Shown here one piece after another: positions 6,529 to 8,059 of a stretch of DNA of 8,059 nt. Both the position numbers and the translations under genes were made by a program. Under the pieces are notes generated by a model, which saw nothing but the letters and a program-made list of their open reading frames with translations, did not search any database and was not told the DNA's origin. The stretch's first letter is position 1. Every line of letters begins with the position of its first letter. The DNA is from Bacteroidota bacterium. GTDB lineage: Bacteria > Bacteroidota > Bacteroidia > Bacteroidales > UBA1402. Location: NCBI GenBank assembly GCA_030706285.1, contig JAUZOU010000126.1:1-8059 (forward strand), read 5' to 3'.

Positions 6529-7491
6529 ATGCCTATGAGACATGTAAAATTCATGTTATTGCTACTATCAGGCATCCTGCTTGTCAACGTTACAGGATTG
6601 GCACAACAGCCAGCTTCCCTGATAAACGTTCCCTATAAAGTCATTCAACACGATACATTAAGGCTGGATATTTATCCACCAACCGTACGTAAAAGCCCCA
6701 ATGTGCCTGTCGTCGTATATATTCATGGTGGCAGTTGGATTTCCGGTGATAAAACCGCTGTCAAAGACGGTTATCGTCAGAACATACTGACCAGTCTGAC
6801 GAATCGAGGATATGCGGTTGTCAGCATTGATTATCGTCTGGTTAGCCCGAAAACGCATTTCCCCTCTCCCGTCGTCGACTGCAAAGATGCCATCAGATGG
6901 ATCCGGAAACAGGCGGGGACCTATTTGTTCGATTCTAAGAACATTGGTGTTTGGGGCTCCTCAGCAGGAGGTCATTTAGCTATGTTACTGGCTTATTCGA
7001 ACGACAATGACTTTGCAGGGGCACCCGAATTGAGAACTTATTCTTCAAAGGTGAGTTATATTGTCGACAATTTCGGGCCTGTAAATGTGAACAAACTCTT
7101 CAAACCAGGCCTTTGCCATCCGGCTCTATGGGTGCTGAAATTGTATTCAAAAGCATTGTATGACAAGCGCCAATTCATTCTATCCTCTTTTACAGGGACA
7201 GATATTGACCACGACAAACGTCAAACGGGCAAACTATGCACGCTCTACTCTCCCATCAACTACGTTTCGGGAAAAAGCGTGCCGATACTGATCTTTCATG
7301 GCGACAAAGACGAAATCGTACCACTGGGTCAATCAAAGGAATTGGTTAAAGCATTAAAAAAAGAGGGCATTGAGCACGATCTTATCGTGTACAAGGGTGG
7401 CAAACACGGTCTTATGGAAATGGACCAGGCAAACAATAATGATATCATCGACCGTTCGGTTGAATTTATTGAACAACATACGAAAAAATAG
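6529..7491 (+). CDS. Secreted alpha/beta-hydrolase (BD-FAE/carboxylesterase-like)
   Basis: The 320-residue product starts with a signal peptide (hydrophobic core about 8-22, cleavage likely after GLA at 23-25 before QQ). An alternative ATG at 6535 would remove two residues without affecting it. The hydrolase core shows the oxyanion-hole motif YIHGGSW (64-70), the segment VVSIDYRL (97-104), the nucleophile elbow GSSAG (143-147, Ser145), HGDKDEIVP (257-265, catalytic Asp probably Asp261) and GGKHGL with His293. The complete triad and HGG motif fit the esterase/lipase group that includes bifunctional feruloyl and acetylxylan esterases. The substrate could be an acylated polysaccharide or small ester; nothing here decides this. 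It lies 31 bases after the SDR gene in the same direction, probably as the second gene of that operon, acting in the periplasm or outside the cell. Family firm, substrate unknown. Confidence 0.9.
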   Translation: MPMRHVKFMLLLLSGILLVNVTGLAQQPASLINVPYKVIQHDTLRLDIYPPTVRKSPNVPVVVYIHGGSWISGDKTAVKDGYRQNILTSLTNRGYAVVSIDYRLVSPKTHFPSPVVDCKDAIRWIRKQAGTYLFDSKNIGVWGSSAGGHLAMLLAYSNDNDFAGAPELRTYSSKVSYIVDNFGPVNVNKLFKPGLCHPALWVLKLYSKALYDKRQFILSSFTGTDIDHDKRQTGKLCTLYSPINYVSGKSVPILIFHGDKDEIVPLGQSKELVKALKKEGIEHDLIVYKGGKHGLMEMDQANNNDIIDRSVEFIEQHTKK

Positions 7492-7513
7492 TCGCCAATT
7501 ATTTCGTGCATGA

Positions 7514-7535
7514 GCCTGTCAACAGGCAATTTATA
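7514..7535 (+). terminator. Possible weak terminator after the hydrolase gene
   Basis: GCCTG (7514-7518) and CAGGC (7523-7527) form a perfect five-base-pair G/C-rich stem with a four-base TCAA loop, 22 bases after the hydrolase stop. The downstream tract AATTTATAT is T-poor, so intrinsic termination would be weak; the hairpin may only stabilise the mRNA end. Confidence 0.35.
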
Positions 7536-7580
7536 TAGAATGATTACCTATTTTTGCTGCCAAGTCACCGTTAAAATTCC

Positions 7581-7588
7581 TATATTTG
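7581..7588 (+). promoter_or_regulatory. Bacteroidota -7 promoter element for rmuC
   Basis: TATATTTG matches the TAnnTTTG consensus exactly and ends 29 bases before the rmuC ATG. The nearest upstream TTTG (7553-7556) is 24 bases away, longer than the usual spacing, so the -33 element is poor. The position suggests rmuC has its own promoter rather than relying on read-through from the hydrolase gene. Confidence 0.6.
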
Positions 7589-7617
7589 CAAAACTTTCCT
7601 TTTATGCAGACAGTTTC

Positions 7618-8059
7618 ATGACAGAGATAGGCTATATGTTGGCCGGATTACTGGCGGGAATTGTCATCGGTTGGTTAATTGGAACCATCAGGCAAAAAGG
7701 CAAATCAGATGGAGCAATGCTCGATCTCAACCGGCAACTTTCCAGAACCGAGTCGGACGTGCACCATGCACAAACCACCACCGAACAACTCAACAAACAA
7801 CTTACAGAAAGCAGGAACAAACTGGAAGAAAAACAGCAGGTCCTGGATATTCAGAGCAGGCACACCATTGAGCTTGAGGCTGATAATCGAGTTTTGCTCG
7901 AAAAACTCGGCACCCAGAAAAGCGAACTGGAAAAATTGCATGAAACCATTAAGCTCGAATTTCAGAATGTCGCCAATGCCATCTTCGACGAAAAGACCCG
8001 AAGTTTTAATGAGCTAAGCAGTGAAAAGCTGACAAACCTGCTCAATCCTCTGAACAACA
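7618..8059 (+). CDS. rmuC: RmuC, DNA recombination protein (3' partial)
   Basis: Translation from the ATG at 7618 stays open to the window end (147 codons); the C-terminal two thirds are missing. Residues about 6-23 (start YMLAGLLAGIVIGWLIG) form a single N-terminal membrane segment. Residues about 35-112 are charged, Gln/Glu/Lys-rich and heptad-like, consistent with a long coiled coil. The segment FQNVANAIFDEKTRSFNE (116-132) with SSEKLTNLLNPL after it matches the entry to the RmuC domain, where family members carry an F-x-N-x-A-N-x-I-x-(E/D)-E-K pattern before an LLNPL motif. RmuC proteins limit rearrangement between inverted repeats and have a nuclease-like fold in their C-terminal domain, which lies outside this window. 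Other open frames over this region are shadows. The ATG overlaps the stop of a five-codon mini-ORF (7604-7621). Confidence 0.85.
   Translation, partial: MTEIGYMLAGLLAGIVIGWLIGTIRQKGKSDGAMLDLNRQLSRTESDVHHAQTTTEQLNKQLTESRNKLEEKQQVLDIQSRHTIELEADNRVLLEKLGTQKSELEKLHETIKLEFQNVANAIFDEKTRSFNELSSEKLTNLLNPLNN

Noticed and set aside
7671..8017. Plus-strand open frames at 7671-7871 and 7679-8017 and a minus-strand frame at 7705-7941
   Set aside because: They overlap the rmuC frame, which starts at 7618 and stays open to the window edge with a membrane segment, coiled coil and RmuC-domain entry motif; the others show none of these.

Overview
The window looks like chromosomal DNA from a member of the Bacteroidota, most likely Bacteroidales or a close relative. 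The evidence is: a secreted repeat protein ending in a type IX secretion (T9SS)-like C-terminal domain; an outer-membrane beta-barrel/OmpA protein with a Bacteroidota-style architecture; two matches to the Bacteroidota sigma factor -7 element TAnnTTTG upstream of genes; A/T-rich leaders without clear Shine-Dalgarno sequences; and moderate G+C. The species cannot be fixed from the sequence alone.

Bases 1-4446 form a surface module. The first gene enters from the left edge and has no start in the window. It encodes a large exported protein built of YDG/MBG-type beta-sandwich repeats of exactly 84 residues (252 nt), followed by two diverged repeats, a spacer domain, an Ig-like domain and a T9SS type A-like sorting domain. 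Twelve bases later comes a 564-residue outer-membrane protein: signal peptide, N-terminal beta-barrel, and two OmpA-type peptidoglycan-binding domains in tandem. A strong hairpin terminator closes the pair. Tight spacing and shared envelope location suggest that the two are co-transcribed, with the second gene anchored in the outer membrane and cell wall and the first displayed on the surface. That partnership is inference.

Bases 4447-5233 hold a convergent minus-strand gene for an exported nitroreductase (SagB/ThcOx-like). The intergenic stretch 5234-5495 separates it from a divergent plus-strand pair: an extended SDR (NAD-dependent epimerase/dehydratase type) with a recognisable Bacteroidota promoter, and a secreted alpha/beta-hydrolase of the BD-FAE/carboxylesterase type 31 bases downstream.

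The right edge (7618-8059) carries the 5' part of rmuC, a DNA-recombination-associated membrane-anchored coiled-coil protein. It is cut by the window end and preceded by a second TAnnTTTG element. No rRNA, tRNA, CRISPR array, insertion sequence or phage gene was seen. The most unusual content is the higher-order repeat structure in the first gene and the paired Asp-to-Cys changes in the tandem OmpA domains. The genes otherwise belong to recognisable families, and I see no convincing evidence of an entirely new system.
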